Shown: piece after piece, positions 22,801 to 32,736 of the stretch | How positions within the stretch are numbered: position 1 is the stretch's first letter | Layout: every line of letters begins with the position of its first letter | Source: Macrocystis pyrifera | Taxonomy: Eukaryota > Sar > Phaeophyceae > Laminariales > Laminariaceae | NCBI GenBank assembly: GCA_031763025.1 | Contig: JASSKH010000021.1 | Span: forward strand, 4,402,001 to 4,466,000 | Direction of reading: 5' to 3' | Length of the DNA: 64,000 nt | The notes under the pieces: model-generated | What the model was told of the DNA's origin: nothing | The model's database searches: none | Seen by the model: the letters and a program-made list of their open reading frames with translations, nothing else | Made by a program: the position numbers and the translations under genes

Positions 22801-24857
22801 CCTGGATCACTTCTCGTGAAGGGGCGGGACCGATCGATCTCGAGACGGCAGGATGCGATGCTTTCGCCGTGGCTGCGAGGGCCGCCGCCGGGTCTTCTTT
22901 CCAGGCGATGCAGCCTAGCCCATTGACGGCCAAATGTTCACGGCCACTGCCGAGTTCATCCCCGCTTGGCTTGGCGGACACACCCCCGCGTCAATATCAA
23001 AAGCAGATTCCCGGTGTCGATGCTGAGCGTTGGGCGAAGCGGCGGTCTGGCGGTGCGGCGGGGATGCAGACTCCATCGCAGACGTATGTGCTTTCGACGG
23101 AGGGATCGTCGAGGAGCGACTTTGAGTCTGAGGAAGATGGAGTCGAAGGCTACTTTTCGTCTAGCGAGAAGCGCTCCCGCGCAGAGTTCACCTCGCCCAT
23201 CGTTTCAACTGCGCCGGGCGCGAAGACGAAAGCACGAAGCCAGAAGACAGAGAAGTTGCCGACCTTTATTCCGTCCCCATCAATACGCCCTGGCAGCGGA
23301 TACACGACGCCCAAGGCTGGGGGTGCACCTACGTGGGCTCCGTCTTCGCCTGCGCACTCTGGAGCCATCGGTAGCGGCCTGTCCTATGATTCGGCTGTGA
23401 ACGTTCGCAGTGTGGCTTGCACCACCGATATTCGTCGAGCAGCCAGCAGTGACCAGCCGCGCGGCACACCGCAGCATCGAACGCGTGCAGTCGCAACCGG
23501 CACCAGTAGCGTGACTGAGTCGCCCCAGGTCGGGGTTAGGCCTGCCCGTGTTCCGTCTCCGGTTGCACGACCCGGTGAAATCGGTAGTGGTCTCGCCCCT
23601 GCCGCGGCTGTGACCGCCGGCGTAGTGGCTGCCTCCGCCCCTCTTCGTCGAGCACTTAGCAGTGACGAGCCACACAGCACCTCGCGGCGCCAAGCGTGTG
23701 AAGTCAAAGCCGCCCGCGTTCTATCCCCGGCTTCTCGGCCCGGTGGGGTCGGTAGCGGTCTTGCCCCTGCCGCGACTGTGACCGCCGGCGTTGTGGCTGC
23801 CTCCGTCCCTCTTCGTGGACCAGCCAGCAGTGACCGGCCGCGTAGCAACCCACTGCGTCAAACGGGCAAGGTCGCGACAGGCACCAATGGCATGCTTAAG
23901 ACTACCAAGGCTGGGGTTGTGCCTGCCCGCGTTCGGTCTCCGGCTGCTCGTCCCGGTGGGATCGGTAGCGGCCTTGCTCCTGCTGTGGGTGGGACTCCTG
24001 GCGTTGTGGCCGCCTCAACCCGTCTGCGCCGAGCAGCCAGCAGTGAAGAGCCGCGCAGCACGTTGCTGCGGCGCCAAGCGCGCAAAGTCGCGCCCGACGA
24101 CGGATTCGAGTTTGAGACGCGGAAACCCAGGGTTATGCCTGCCATTTCTGGGCATGCGCCTGTGCGTTTCGGTAGAATCGGCATCAACCTTCCCCCTGCT
24201 GAGGCTGGAATCTCTGTTGCTGGTGCTGCCGGCGCCGCGGCTGCCTCCAACCCGATTCGTCGGACAGCCAGTAGCGACCAACCGTACAGCGCGCGCCGGC
24301 GCCAAACGGTCAAAGACGCCACCGGCACCGAGCATGCGTTTGAGGCGCCCAGGGCCAAGGATGTGCCCTTAAGGGTTCGGTCCCCGACTGCGTTTCCCGG
24401 TAAAATGAGCAGTGGTCTTCGCCCTGCCTCGGCGGTTTCCGCTGCCGTTGTGGATAGCTCTACTCCGCTTCGTCAAACCGTCAGCGAAGACCAGCCGCAC
24501 GACGTTGTCCCGCGGGATCAAGCGGATAAAGAAGTGGTTGTGTCGCTGTCAGGCTTGCTTTCGCCTGGCCTGTCCCAGCTGTCGACGACGTCGAGGGGTG
24601 GGGCCACGGTGGAGGTAACGCCGCCGCCGGTGAGCAGCGGCGGACGAGGCAAGCACAGGGTCATGCGAGGGCCGGCGACTGCAGACACGCTAGTGGAGGC
24701 CGCTGTTAACAGGGGCGTCGCACCGGAGACGCCGTCAAGGAAAGGACGGGCCGGGGCAGCCCTGAGGGGCCTAGCAATGTCCTTTTCGCGGTTCGGCAAG
24801 ACGAAGAGGAAGGATAGCAGTGCCGGGGTTGAGTCGTTTCAGCTGGAAGAGCGGTGA
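15451..24857 (+). CDS. TKL-like pseudokinase with N-terminal helical region and repeat-rich C-terminal tail (whole gene)
   Basis: Exons by frame and phase are 15451-16854, 17876-18069, 18537-18624, 19546-20317, 20444-20491, 20970-21317 and 21476-24857. All six junctions carry phase correctly. The order is a Ser/Gly-rich N-terminus, Ala-rich helices, kinase fold, acidic linker, repeats, and stop TGA at 24857. Kinase landmarks are the loop GAFGET, the hinge DVVDGGTL, HGALSAKN, PPEAL, DAYAFG and the C-lobe Arg in ARPAMEDV. Three catalytic residues are changed: the beta-3 Lys position reads VSATIL, HRD reads HGA, and the DFG place reads VDG. It should therefore bind partners rather than phosphorylate. 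The frame breaks within the first exon, near 19770, and at a 43-bp duplication at 21891-21976. The 5' end is uncertain. It could be a decaying gene. Confidence 0.75.
17876..18069 (+). CDS. Pseudokinase gene: helical exon
   Basis: Begins LSGCAAFVTRYHTATVVVL in phase 0 and ends at RHEAWMRR with donor CAG/GTGAGG, phase 2. It is helix-prone (VVVLEAARRAGLFLASLAT) and contributes to the domain before the kinase fold. The preceding intron, 16855-17875, holds three near repeats of a CGCTATGAAACCCAGACC-like unit (about 17610, 17690 and 17818). Confidence 0.7.
18130..18530 (+). repeat. CTG/GCT-rich intron tract
   Basis: Imperfect CTG/TGC triplets fill most of intron 18070-18536, including a pure stretch near 18475-18496. 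Long open frames on either strand here are a by-product. Confidence 0.85.
18537..18624 (+). CDS. Pseudokinase gene: exon leading into kinase beta-1
   Basis: One base completes the AG left by the previous exon (Ser). The exon then reads DSRKGLLMAELEIPAGTVTI and ends CPLLPE in phase 0 before GTGAGT. It supplies the strand before the glycine loop. The intron before it, 18070-18536, is a CTG/GCT-rich block whose long open frame is a shadow. Confidence 0.75.
19108..19203. mobile_element. Family B palindromic element, copy 5, in a pseudokinase intron
   Basis: AACCCCTCTAGTACCGCAGTC on the left and CCCCAAAACGGGAGCGGTAC..GGGTTAA on the right. It lies inside intron 18625-19545. Confidence 0.65.
19370..19499 (-). 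mobile_element. Family D element, partial copy ending in poly-C
   Basis: Shares CATCCCGGAATGGCAG, GCGAGGGTCTGTGGTCATAC and the C tract (19480-19499) with the D family, in reverse. It ends 46 bases before the acceptor at 19545 and so supplies that intron's pyrimidine tract. Confidence 0.65.
19546..20317 (+). CDS. Pseudokinase gene: glycine loop to catalytic loop
   Basis: Acceptor GACGACCGCAG. The exon begins GAFGETCAAEYLGMPVSATI. Glycines two and three of the loop are kept and the first is Pro. The invariant Lys is replaced. After EMRTLASLVPL the frame must move by one base near a C6 run at 19770-19775, to continue THGIEAIPPRGVV, PVLVLVGDVVDGGTLRDRV and VWHGALSAKNVLLDAEG. The length is 772, which is 3n+1, as expected for one surplus base. 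It ends AAG/GTGCGT. Confidence 0.75.
20444..20491 (+). CDS. Pseudokinase gene: 48-bp exon at the DFG position
   Basis: Encodes DCVDGAVALAAADRIE in phase 0 on both sides, with acceptor TTTAGTAG and donor GAG/GTATGT. It directly follows NVLLDAEGRAK, so VDG stands where DFG is expected. The metal-binding Asp is displaced or missing. Confidence 0.65.
20970..21317 (+). CDS. Pseudokinase gene: activation segment to helix F
   Basis: Begins LFLFGLPETRKAVKAW and contains VWTPPEAL (APE position) and ADAYAFGMIAWE (helix F, with its conserved Asp). It ends GAG/GTACTC in phase 0. An Ala/Ser/Thr-rich insertion sits in the activation segment. Confidence 0.75.
21476..24857 (+). CDS. Pseudokinase gene: kinase C-lobe and long repetitive tail
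   Basis: Begins VHTGCKPWAGVDVEDMSARV. DLVRLLWAQEPIARPAMEDV completes the C-lobe. An acidic Gly-rich linker follows, then a tail of roughly 950 residues to FSRFGKTKRK..FQLEER and the stop. The frame changes between 21891 and 21976. Removing one copy of a 43-bp direct repeat gives one continuous frame (3339 bases). From about 23370 to 24530 the tail has about six diverged units of 65-80 residues, with VRSP, RPGGIGSGLAPA and RRAASSD-like motifs. Confidence 0.75.
21891..21976 (+). repeat. 43-bp tandem direct repeat that shifts the kinase frame
   Basis: GAGTGGAGAGGGAAGAAGAG starts at 21891 and again at 21934, a 43-base step. Because 43 is 3n+1, the second copy puts the downstream tail out of frame with the kinase C-lobe. 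Confidence 0.85.
23370..24530 (+). repeat. Coding tandem repeats in the pseudokinase tail
   Basis: About six diverged units recur with the pattern Arg/Ser-Pro..RPG.IGSGL.PA, then GVVAAS..LRR.ASS(D/E)(Q/E)P. They look like disordered, phosphorylatable Ser-Pro repeats. Confidence 0.75.
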
Positions 24858-25840
24858 CCCTGTTGAGCTTCGGCGCCGCGACCTGATATAAAATCAGGTT
24901 GATGGTGCACGCGCTTGGGAGAATGGACTGTTGCTACTTCTTCCACGCGCTGCTCTGCTCACGCGAAAGGAAAGTGAGTGGTGGGCGACGGTTGTGATCG
25001 CTTGACGCGTGCCCTGTTGCTTTGAAGCCGATGCCGCTTGACCGCTCGATCACTGCGCTGCTGCTGCTGCTGCTGCTGCTGCTTGGTGGTGCTGGTGCGT
25101 GGGTGGGGGGACGCGGAAGCGATTGACAAGGCGGTTCTGTTCGATTGCTGGTAATGGAGGAGAATGTGGCGATAAGTGATCAGGCCCTTCGACAAGACGA
25201 TGAGTTTTTCAAGAGGAAGACCTTGGGGATGGGTTCGGCTACCAACAGTGCAGGCCACTTCTATCTTTTATAGTATGAATGAGGAAATTAGGCCTACAGT
25301 AGGCTGGATTTCTTGCTTGAGAAAGAGTGCATTCTCTACGCGGACCTCAGTATGGCGGTTCCTGAATTTCTTGGTTGCCTGTGTATCTGAGCGTAGCGGT
25401 TTATCTGAATTCTTAGTTCTCTGTGTACCTGACCGTGTCCTTTTTATAGTGCTCGTACTCTCAAGAGGCGTTCTGTTCCGCTGGTTCTTGGTAAAACACC
25501 GTGCGCGATCGATTCAACCGCCACAACAAACTCGTATCATCAGCCATGATACGGGAGCGGTCGCCGCTCGCGCCAAACCACTGTTTTGTTGTTAATTCGT
25601 TGTTTTGCACCTTTGGTCTTTTTCGATGTTGCAATTCTCTTCTGGTTGTTGGTATTGGTTTTGACCTTTCCTATGCAGGTAGGACTTTCGCCGGTCGTGT
25701 GACACGCGAAATTGTTCAGCCTGGTTTTCCGCCCGCGTCTGTTGACTGCAAATAAATGTTAGGAGACCGCGGTTTGGCCCCTTCAATGACCGCCCCCTTC
25801 ACTTCGACTACCGTAGAGAGTGTTGAGTTCGCACGAGGGT
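24858..25840. other. 3' flank of the pseudokinase gene, no second gene seen
   Basis: Holds GATATAAAATCAGG and a (CTG)n stretch at about 25058-25083. Open frames are short and unsupported. GGAGACCGCGGTTTG near 25763 recurs at about 58630, another dispersed repeat. Confidence 0.4.
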
Positions 25841-25849
25841 GCGGTCGTT

Positions 25850-26040
25850 CTCCAGCGCTCGGTTTTTTCCCGTCCGGGAAGCTTGACAATACCGAACCAG
25901 TCGTTTTCGGAAAGAAACCTGATCGAGAGCTTTCCGAAAGCTGAATGTTCGACTTTAGCCCCCTCACAGTTGTCGAGAAATCGAAGGCTCAAAAACGATC
26001 CCGCTCCTGCGCGAGCTCAACGCTCTTTACGGTATTTTCC
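25850..26040 (+). repeat. Dispersed repeat H, copy 2
   Basis: Matches 1755-1990 in order (AATACCGAA, TTTTCGGAAAGA, GAGCTTTCCGAAA, ATGTTCGACTT, GAGCTCAACGCTCTTTACGG). A family B fragment (GGACTGCACTCCCGTTTCGG) follows at about 26045. Confidence 0.55.
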
Positions 26041-26489
26041 TCGAGGACTGCACTCCCGTTTCGGGGACAAGTTACTTTTGAATTAATCTGAGGTACACGT
26101 TCTTTACGGTGCGGTTGTAGAAGGGTTAAAGCCGACTAGACTGAGATACACGTTCCTGTACAGTGCGGTTTTTGTACAAGGGTTAAGGCCAAACGAACCC
26201 TTGACGCGCCCCAACAAGATGCGGTCTCCGAAGAGCGTATTTTTTTTTTCGGCTGGGGGTTGTAGCGCGTGCGGAAATTCCCGCTCTGTTCTTCCGCCCA
26301 CGCCCGTTGCCTGTTCTGGTTTTGGGTTGCTTTGGAGCGTGCTGTGGCGCAGTGCCGGGGGCACGCGGTCACCGCCGCCAGCAGGGGGCGCATGAACTGT
26401 AGCAGGAGCGCGGAAGAGTTATCTCCCAGAGTTATAGATGGTGTAATGTGCTGGCCACTACTACTACTGCTTCTTCTACTGCGGTAGTG

Positions 26490-26526
26490 GGGGGGGGGGG
26501 GGTCATCGGGGGGGGGGGGGGGGGGT
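26490..26526 (+). repeat. Two adjacent poly-G tracts
   Basis: Two runs of G, the second about 18 bases, split by TCATC. Nearby open frames are not convincing. Confidence 0.9.
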
Positions 26527-27074
26527 AGCGTCATCGCCGATGTGGCTTTAGCGGGCAAATCCTTTTCGGTGGGTGTGTGGCGTTGGTGGCGCTCGTGTTT
26601 TACAATAGATTGTTGTTGTCATGGTCGACGGAAAATGAATTAACTCTGAGTACGTTGTGGGTACGTTAAGTTTTACGTAAAGGTTGATTTTACTCGGCGT
26701 CCGAGATGGTTGTGTAGCGGTCCCAGGGATACGTAAATACTATTGGCAGGTTTCTCCCTCAGGCGTTTAATATGGCTTGGACGCAAGATGCGAGAACAAA
26801 AAACGATCTGTTGATATACACGTGCTTGCGTATATATGTACGTACTTTTGTCAGAGAAATATACTTCGTGCCCGCCCGCAGTTTTTGTACTGCTGGCGGT
26901 CTGAAATTAGCTAGGACGCACGTATAGGACTTACGTGCGTACGTCAAAGACGGATATTTCGTGTCCCCAGTTTGTGTTCTGGCGATCTGAATATTTAATA
27001 CCTGGTAGGTATGATAAAACACTTTCTTGGGTCGCACTTTCATCGTGATCGTCGACGGTGTATGCATTTTTTTT

Positions 27075-28085
27075 ATGGCGACGGACGCGGCGCAGCGCGT
27101 TTGTCACCTCAAGTCAAGCGCAAAAGAAGGGTTTGCCGGGTCAAATGCCGTAAGGAGTAACAGTAGCATACGCGCGCCGTCCATGGCTGACTCCCAATTT
27201 CGGCTGCGGTGCAATTTGCCTGTGGCGGACGCTGCCTGAAGTGATGGGTGAGGGGTCGGCGGTTGGTGGCTAGTGGATAATGATGTGGAGAGGAGTTGGA
27301 AGATTGGTAGATGAGAGGTGGCTCTTGCGCCTGCGTGCGCTGCCTGCGAGGCGTGTCCTTGTGCTGCGAACAATAACGCGAGACACACATACATGTATTT
27401 GCTGTTTGAACCCCCCTCTCTTTGGGTTCTACCACGTACGTACGTGGTTTGTACCTGATCCTGGGGCTGAGCACGTTGACTGTTGCGGTGCCGTGAAAGC
27501 TCCCTGGCGAAGCTCTGTGGTGGTGGTGGTGGTGGCAGTGGCGGTGGTCGCAATACCAACACAGAAAACTGGAAAGCGTGTCGATAAACTTGCGTTCGGG
27601 CATGTATGTATGTGTTCGAGAGGTTCCCATCCTCTCGCCCCCTGTATTTTTTTTTTTTGCGTTCTCTCCTTTGCCTGTGTGTTTAATTGGACTCCCACCC
27701 GGCGGGGGCCGTGTTGGGTTCTACTACAATTTTTTTCCCGTCTGTTGGTTCTTCTGTTGTGGCATGTTTTGTTGGTACTGTAGTAGCGGACGTGTCGGGA
27801 AGGATTGATGGATCGAATAATGGATATTTCGTTGTTTTTTTACAGACATCTTGGACCTCGATCTAGCGTTAGGGGGGGGGGGGTGGCTCCCGCGGCGGAT
27901 GAACATCAGACTACTCACAGTCAGTGGATGGTGGTGTGTGAAACTTTTGTCGGGGGGGGTGGGGGGATGGGTGCAGGTACCGCGTGGTAGTTTTTTTCGC
28001 GAAGTCCTTGCAGTGATTTCCGCGTTCTGATCGAGGCTTGGTCCCTCTCGGAGGAGGGAGGGAGGGAGGGCCGGCCCTGGGTCAG
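27075..28085 (+). CDS. Weak candidate for a small multi-exon gene
   Basis: An ATG at 27075 gives MATDAAQRVCHLKSSAKEGF up to a GTAAGG donor after 27149. An exon-like stretch follows TTTTTACAG (27845). It reads DILDLDLALG, then a G12 run, then PAADEHQTTHSQWMVVCET in a different frame. A third follows TCCTTGCAG and reads DFRVLIEAWSLSEEG up to GTGAGT near 28086. Phases could not all be reconciled, and the family is not recognised. Confidence 0.3.
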
Positions 28086-28089
28086 GTGA

Positions 28090-30080
28090 GTCCCTGGAGC
28101 GCAGCTGGTATCAGGCTACTCCCAGTGAATGTACGAGCGTGTTGTGACTTGTTTTGGGGAGAGAGGGTGCGAGTGTATCGTGTGCAACGGAGTACTAATC
28201 GGTTACTCACGTAGTGTTGGTGTGGTAAATTAAGTCGTAGCACCAAGTAGTGTGGATACGCAGTCCCCTTCCCCTAGATAGTACCGCCTCAGTATACACG
28301 AGTTCAAGGTCACACCCAAGATCTGTCGCTCCATTCAGTGCACGTACAATAGACCCGAGATACACCGACCCACCTACTGCGCATCACAACCGCATAAGAG
28401 AGAAACTTGCCCGGGGCGTCCGGCCCACATTAGGCGCATTGGCTTGGTCTCTTCTCAAGTGTCGGTGGTATTATTATTATTTTATGTTACGGGTTACCGT
28501 TTTTTCGTGACGAAGAGCGATAAGTGGTACGTATAGTAGTAGCTCCATGCGTACGCACGTACTGGATTTAGGGTTGATTGCTCGTGGTGCAAGTTGGTGG
28601 GCATACATTTCATGGCACGGAGGGGGGAAGGGGGGTACGTGCCGACAGTGAGTACAGAAAAAGGCCGGGGGATTGATTGATGTGTGGCGTATTATTATAC
28701 CAGGCTAGCAGTAGTAGCTTGCATCACGATTACTATTTGGAGCGACCACATCACGCGACATGAATGACAGGAGGGATTCTAAAATAATGACGGGAGGGAA
28801 ATAACACCGGCGTCAAAAATAATGCGCTCAAGTTTTTTTGTGCATCATGAGAGACACCGATCGATGCTTTCTGCTTTTTTTTTTGGCGTTTCTTGTGTAC
28901 GGTGTGGATGCTTCGTATGTCTCCTGGCATGGCACAATCCACATTGTCCGGAGGCGTTTTTCACAAGAGAGGCACACCGGGGTGGGTCACATCCCTAACT
29001 AACCCAAAAAACACGAGTGACGAAAGACTGGTGAAAAAATCGCAATTGGTGACATTTTCAGAGATGACACGTAAGCTTCCACGTTCTTGCTGTTTTTTTG
29101 CGAATATTGACGTCAGCTTTTCTATCTGCTCACGTTTTTTTCTTGACTGTTTCAAACGTTTTCATAATCACGATTCACGGCATATGACACGATTCGCGAC
29201 GAAACAGCACGATCCGCCACAAAATGACTCGATTGGTTCGCAAAAACGTCACGTTTTGTTTTTCACGGCTTCTTGGCATGTTGTGTTCGTTAGGAATGAC
29301 GTTCAACACGGATTGCCGATACCACGCCCACCCGCCGAAAGCCAGGCGACATGCCCAAGTATCACGTTCTCGCGGGATCAAGTCACGCATGCCTGCATGC
29401 AGCAGCATGCACACACACGCACGCATGCACGATTTTTTTTTTTGGTCCAACACTGAGCAATCCCACAGCAGTAGTAGGGGTACCACTTTTTGGCTCAATA
29501 TTTTCCGACCGGTTGAGCTCTCCTCAAGGTCGGCTTGCGCGAACGAACTTCTACGAAGTAATGGTATACCAGGCGAGACGCTGGGCTCCGCATGTGAGGA
29601 GCTCATGAAATGAGGCGTCACCCCTAGAGCGTGGAATTGCTCCACTTTCACCTTCCAGCTCAACTTGTGGGAGGGTTTCCCCCCCCTGGGCTGGCGTTCT
29701 GGACAAGCCGTGGTCACAGATTGGTGTCGTCCCTTCTCCCACCCGGTCACAAATCATAGAACGCGACAACGATATGCGCTGCCGTGCTGTTTTGCCTAGG
29801 TGATACCTTACATGATATGTACGTGTATGGCGATCGGTGTGGTGGTGGTCGGTGTCACAGGGTTAGCGTTAGAGTTCGGTTGGTACCTGCGAACACGAAT
29901 AGCAAACAAGTAGTGAAAACCTACCGGATACTAGTTTTGTGGTTTTAGCATGACCACCCTTGTCATTAGTTGATTTCCATCTTTCTCGCATATAGGGCCC
30001 ATTCAGCATTCCCACTTGCTCGTCAAGTCTCACTGAATTTCATGTACGAGTATTATTTACAAAAACAAAACAAAATCGCC
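28090..30080. other. No gene recognised
   Basis: Mixed sequence with short open frames only. Around 29170-29260 there are near-repeats of an ACGATTC/ACACGATTCG motif. The 3' part of a SINE-like element begins near 29690. Confidence 0.35.
29685..30045 (-). mobile_element. tRNA-derived SINE-like element, diverged 3' part
   Basis: Shares TTCTGGACAAGCCGTGGTCA, a short C tract, CTCGCATATAGGG and CATTCCCACTTGCTCGTC with the 7140-7430 copy, but is interrupted by about 240 bases of other sequence. Confidence 0.4.
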
Positions 30081-30089
30081 CCCCCCTGT

Positions 30090-30295
30090 CATCCATACGC
30101 AAGTCTCACAAGCGGTTCTTAGTGGGATGCAGCTCACCCGTCATTCGACTCGACGAACACCTCACGGCGCTTCGCGCTTCGTGCAATCAATGTCTGCCTG
30201 GTCGGTGAAAACCCGACGTGCTCCATCCCGGCACTGTAGGGATGGGAGGGTCTATGGTAATACGGCGACGGTCATGCATGATATCGAGCACACCC
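30090..30295 (-). mobile_element. Family D element, partial copy
   Basis: Carries CAAGCGGTTCTTAGTGGGAT, GCGCTTCGCGCTTCGTGCAA, GGTGAAAACCCGACGTGCTC and ATGCATGATATCGAG in family order, reversed relative to 3090-3677. Confidence 0.7.
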
Positions 30296-30299
30296 CACC

Positions 30300-31390
30300 C
30301 ACCAGTTTAGATGGCAACATCGACCGTCCACAAACAACAACCTTCACCCCTTCCGCCCTATCATACGGGCCGCACCATTTGCTCTATAGATTCTCGGTTA
30401 TATACCCTCTTGGCATATCTCTGCCCCTCCCCCTCTCCCCGAGAACGCCTTTCCTATTCCGCGAACCAACTGAAACACGCCCCCTCCCCTCTATACTAGT
30501 ATCATACTATTATTGGGCAACCCCCGATCGGGGACAGGGGGGCGAAGAAAGGGGAAAGCCCTCGATATTGAAGCAACAGCAAGCCCACCCGAACATCTAT
30601 AAACTCGAGTCAACCTCCGTCCCAATCGGCGATGTCGAACTCTCGACGCCAGCCTCACCAGATTCGTTGCCAGAAACAATCGTTTCGCTTAGGGGCGCCT
30701 ATCTATCAGTCAAGTCTTCAACGCAACCAATCGCGCTGGAAAATCGCACTCCTGTACCACGGGCCAGTCGAAACGCGGGGGGCAACCGGCAGGGATAACT
30801 CGGTGCGAACGCACACACACGCGCACACATGAGGCACACACGTGATACCAACGCGCACGCGCATAGTATCAAGCCTCAGTGAGAAGCTTAAGAGTAGTTT
30901 CCCACGCTTGCGAGCATCCAAGATGAACGCAGATCGACTGCGAAACGAGGCAGAAACAGCCGAGAATAATTTGAGCGCTCACGCGCACACACTTACGCGC
31001 ACACGATCACGCGCACGCGTGTACCATGCCCCTCTGAAAAGGTACCGGCTGAGTTTCCCACGCTTGCTTGCATCCAAAGATGAAGGCACACCCAGCCCGA
31101 CGGTGAAATTTCCCCCGCCCGCGTTCATCGCACAGGCAGGCAGGCAGGTAAGCAAACGCATCCCATCTTCATTGCCGTCGTACCACGACCGCGAGCTCAG
31201 CCGCACTCACAACGAGGGCCGTATAGACCTTGGTCCAGCTTCGACAAACCCTCCAAACAAAATTCACTAGAAAACCCTAGCCCCCGGGAAATCTCTCGGG
31301 AAATGAAGATGTACAGAGGAGATACGCGTAGTGAGGACTACAAACCATCTCTGTCGAAAGCTGCGCCAATGTCGTGAAACACTACTACCA
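30300..31390. other. 3' flank of the RAB3GAP1 gene, no gene assigned
   Basis: Contains a near-duplicate pair, GTTTCCCACGCTTGC..GCATCCAAGATGAA at about 30898 and about 31052, with (CACACG)n-like stretches between. No domain was seen. Confidence 0.4.
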
Positions 31391-31391
31391 C

Positions 31392-32736
31392 TTACGACCG
31401 AGACATGCTCGTTGGTTCGGCTATCGAAACAGCGAGTCTGACGTCTGTCTCGACGTCCCCCTCATCGTCCCCCCCAGCACTCGCACCGCTCCCGCTGACC
31501 ATCACTCTCGCGTACAACCGGGCCCCAATACCCTGCACGTCACTTTCATCATTGCCCTCTCCCGTGAATTTCGTTTTCTCGACAGAGCCATCGGCCAACC
31601 CCGGTAAACGCCCCTCTCCTGTGCGTTTCATTTTCCGGACAAAGCCATCGGTCAACTCGGGCAAACGCCACCTTATGGAGTACTCTCGTACACGCGCCTC
31701 GGGCATCGCGCTACGCGCCGAGAGCAGGGAACTATGAGCTCCAGCTTCTCGAGTAGGCGTGGTGGTAGGAGTAGTGAAGATAGCAGCAGAAGTAGCAGCG
31801 GCGGCGGAGGTTTGCGGGGCGCCGTTGCTGCCCCCTGCTAGGGCGGCATGATAGTTATCGGTTCGATCGCGGGTGCTGCTATCGCCGCTGCTGCGCGCAT
31901 TTTCACCGCGCAGTTCTGAGGCGACGCCGTCAGCGTTCGCTCTCGGCCCGTCGCTGCCGCTGCTCCCTGTCCGCTGACGATGCATCTGCTGCTCCTGGTG
32001 GTGCCCCTGCTCCTGGCGATGTCCTTGACCCTGATGATGCTGCTGCTCCTGGCGATGCTGTTGTTGCTCCTGGTGATGCGCCTGTTTCTGATTTTGCTGC
32101 TGTTCCTGATTATGCCTCTCCTGTTGCTGGAAAAGCCGTTGTTCTTGTTGAGGCCTCTGCTCGTCTTGGTGATGCCGTTGCTGCAGCCACCCACCATCGT
32201 CTCTCGGCGGAATCGGCGAGCCGCCTGGCGAGGAAAACGGAGGGGAAGGGCTGCCCAAGCAGAGGTAGCGCACTAGGGCGTCCAGGCCGCCGTCATGGGC
32301 GCGCCTGCCGGTAACAGCACCACCGTTGCCACCCGCACCGCCGAGCCCGTTCGAAGTGGGCTCTCCAGCCCTCGCAGGCGACGCGTCGTGGCGGCCGCTG
32401 GTAGAGTTGGCAGCGACAAGCGACTCCACAAGGTCGTATTCGCCGGGTAGCTGAGACGGCGCGTATACGGGGAAAGGACGGGAGGGGAAGGGGAAGGGGA
32501 AAGGGGAGGGAGGTTGTTCGTCTCGAATACCTGGTCGATCTGAGTCAACTCCTTGCGGGAAACGCAAACATGTAGACGGATGCCGGCGGAAATAAACGCG
32601 GCGACAGCCGTCGCTTCGTCCGTGAAGTCACTTCACCATCGTCGTTGAAATGAACATGCTTACCAAGGCGGAGGAAACCGTGCAACCACAACTGTAACGC
32701 CGGCTGGCGGGTAATCGCCCGCAACAACGAAGGCTA
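31392..32736 (-). CDS. RAB3GAP1 homologue, C-terminal exons and Gln-rich tail (boundaries uncertain)
   Basis: Three pieces are seen: SLLRAITRQPALQLWLHGFL (32736-32664, then GTAAGC); ATAVAAFISAGIRLHVCVSR to ELTQIDQ (ending 32531 at CAG/GTATTC); and, after an 80-base intron, LPGEYDLVESLVAANSTSGR from 32450 in matching phase 0. The last exon has a Gln/His-rich block (EQQ, HHQ repeats), then TEPTSMSRS-like residues and a stop at 31392. The first two are only loosely like the family C-terminus. The Gln-rich part could be a lineage tail or a separate gene. Confidence 0.45.

Noticed and set aside
30127..30798. A 223-codon plus-strand frame
   Set aside because: Its first third is a family D element read through. 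The rest is low-complexity with no domain.
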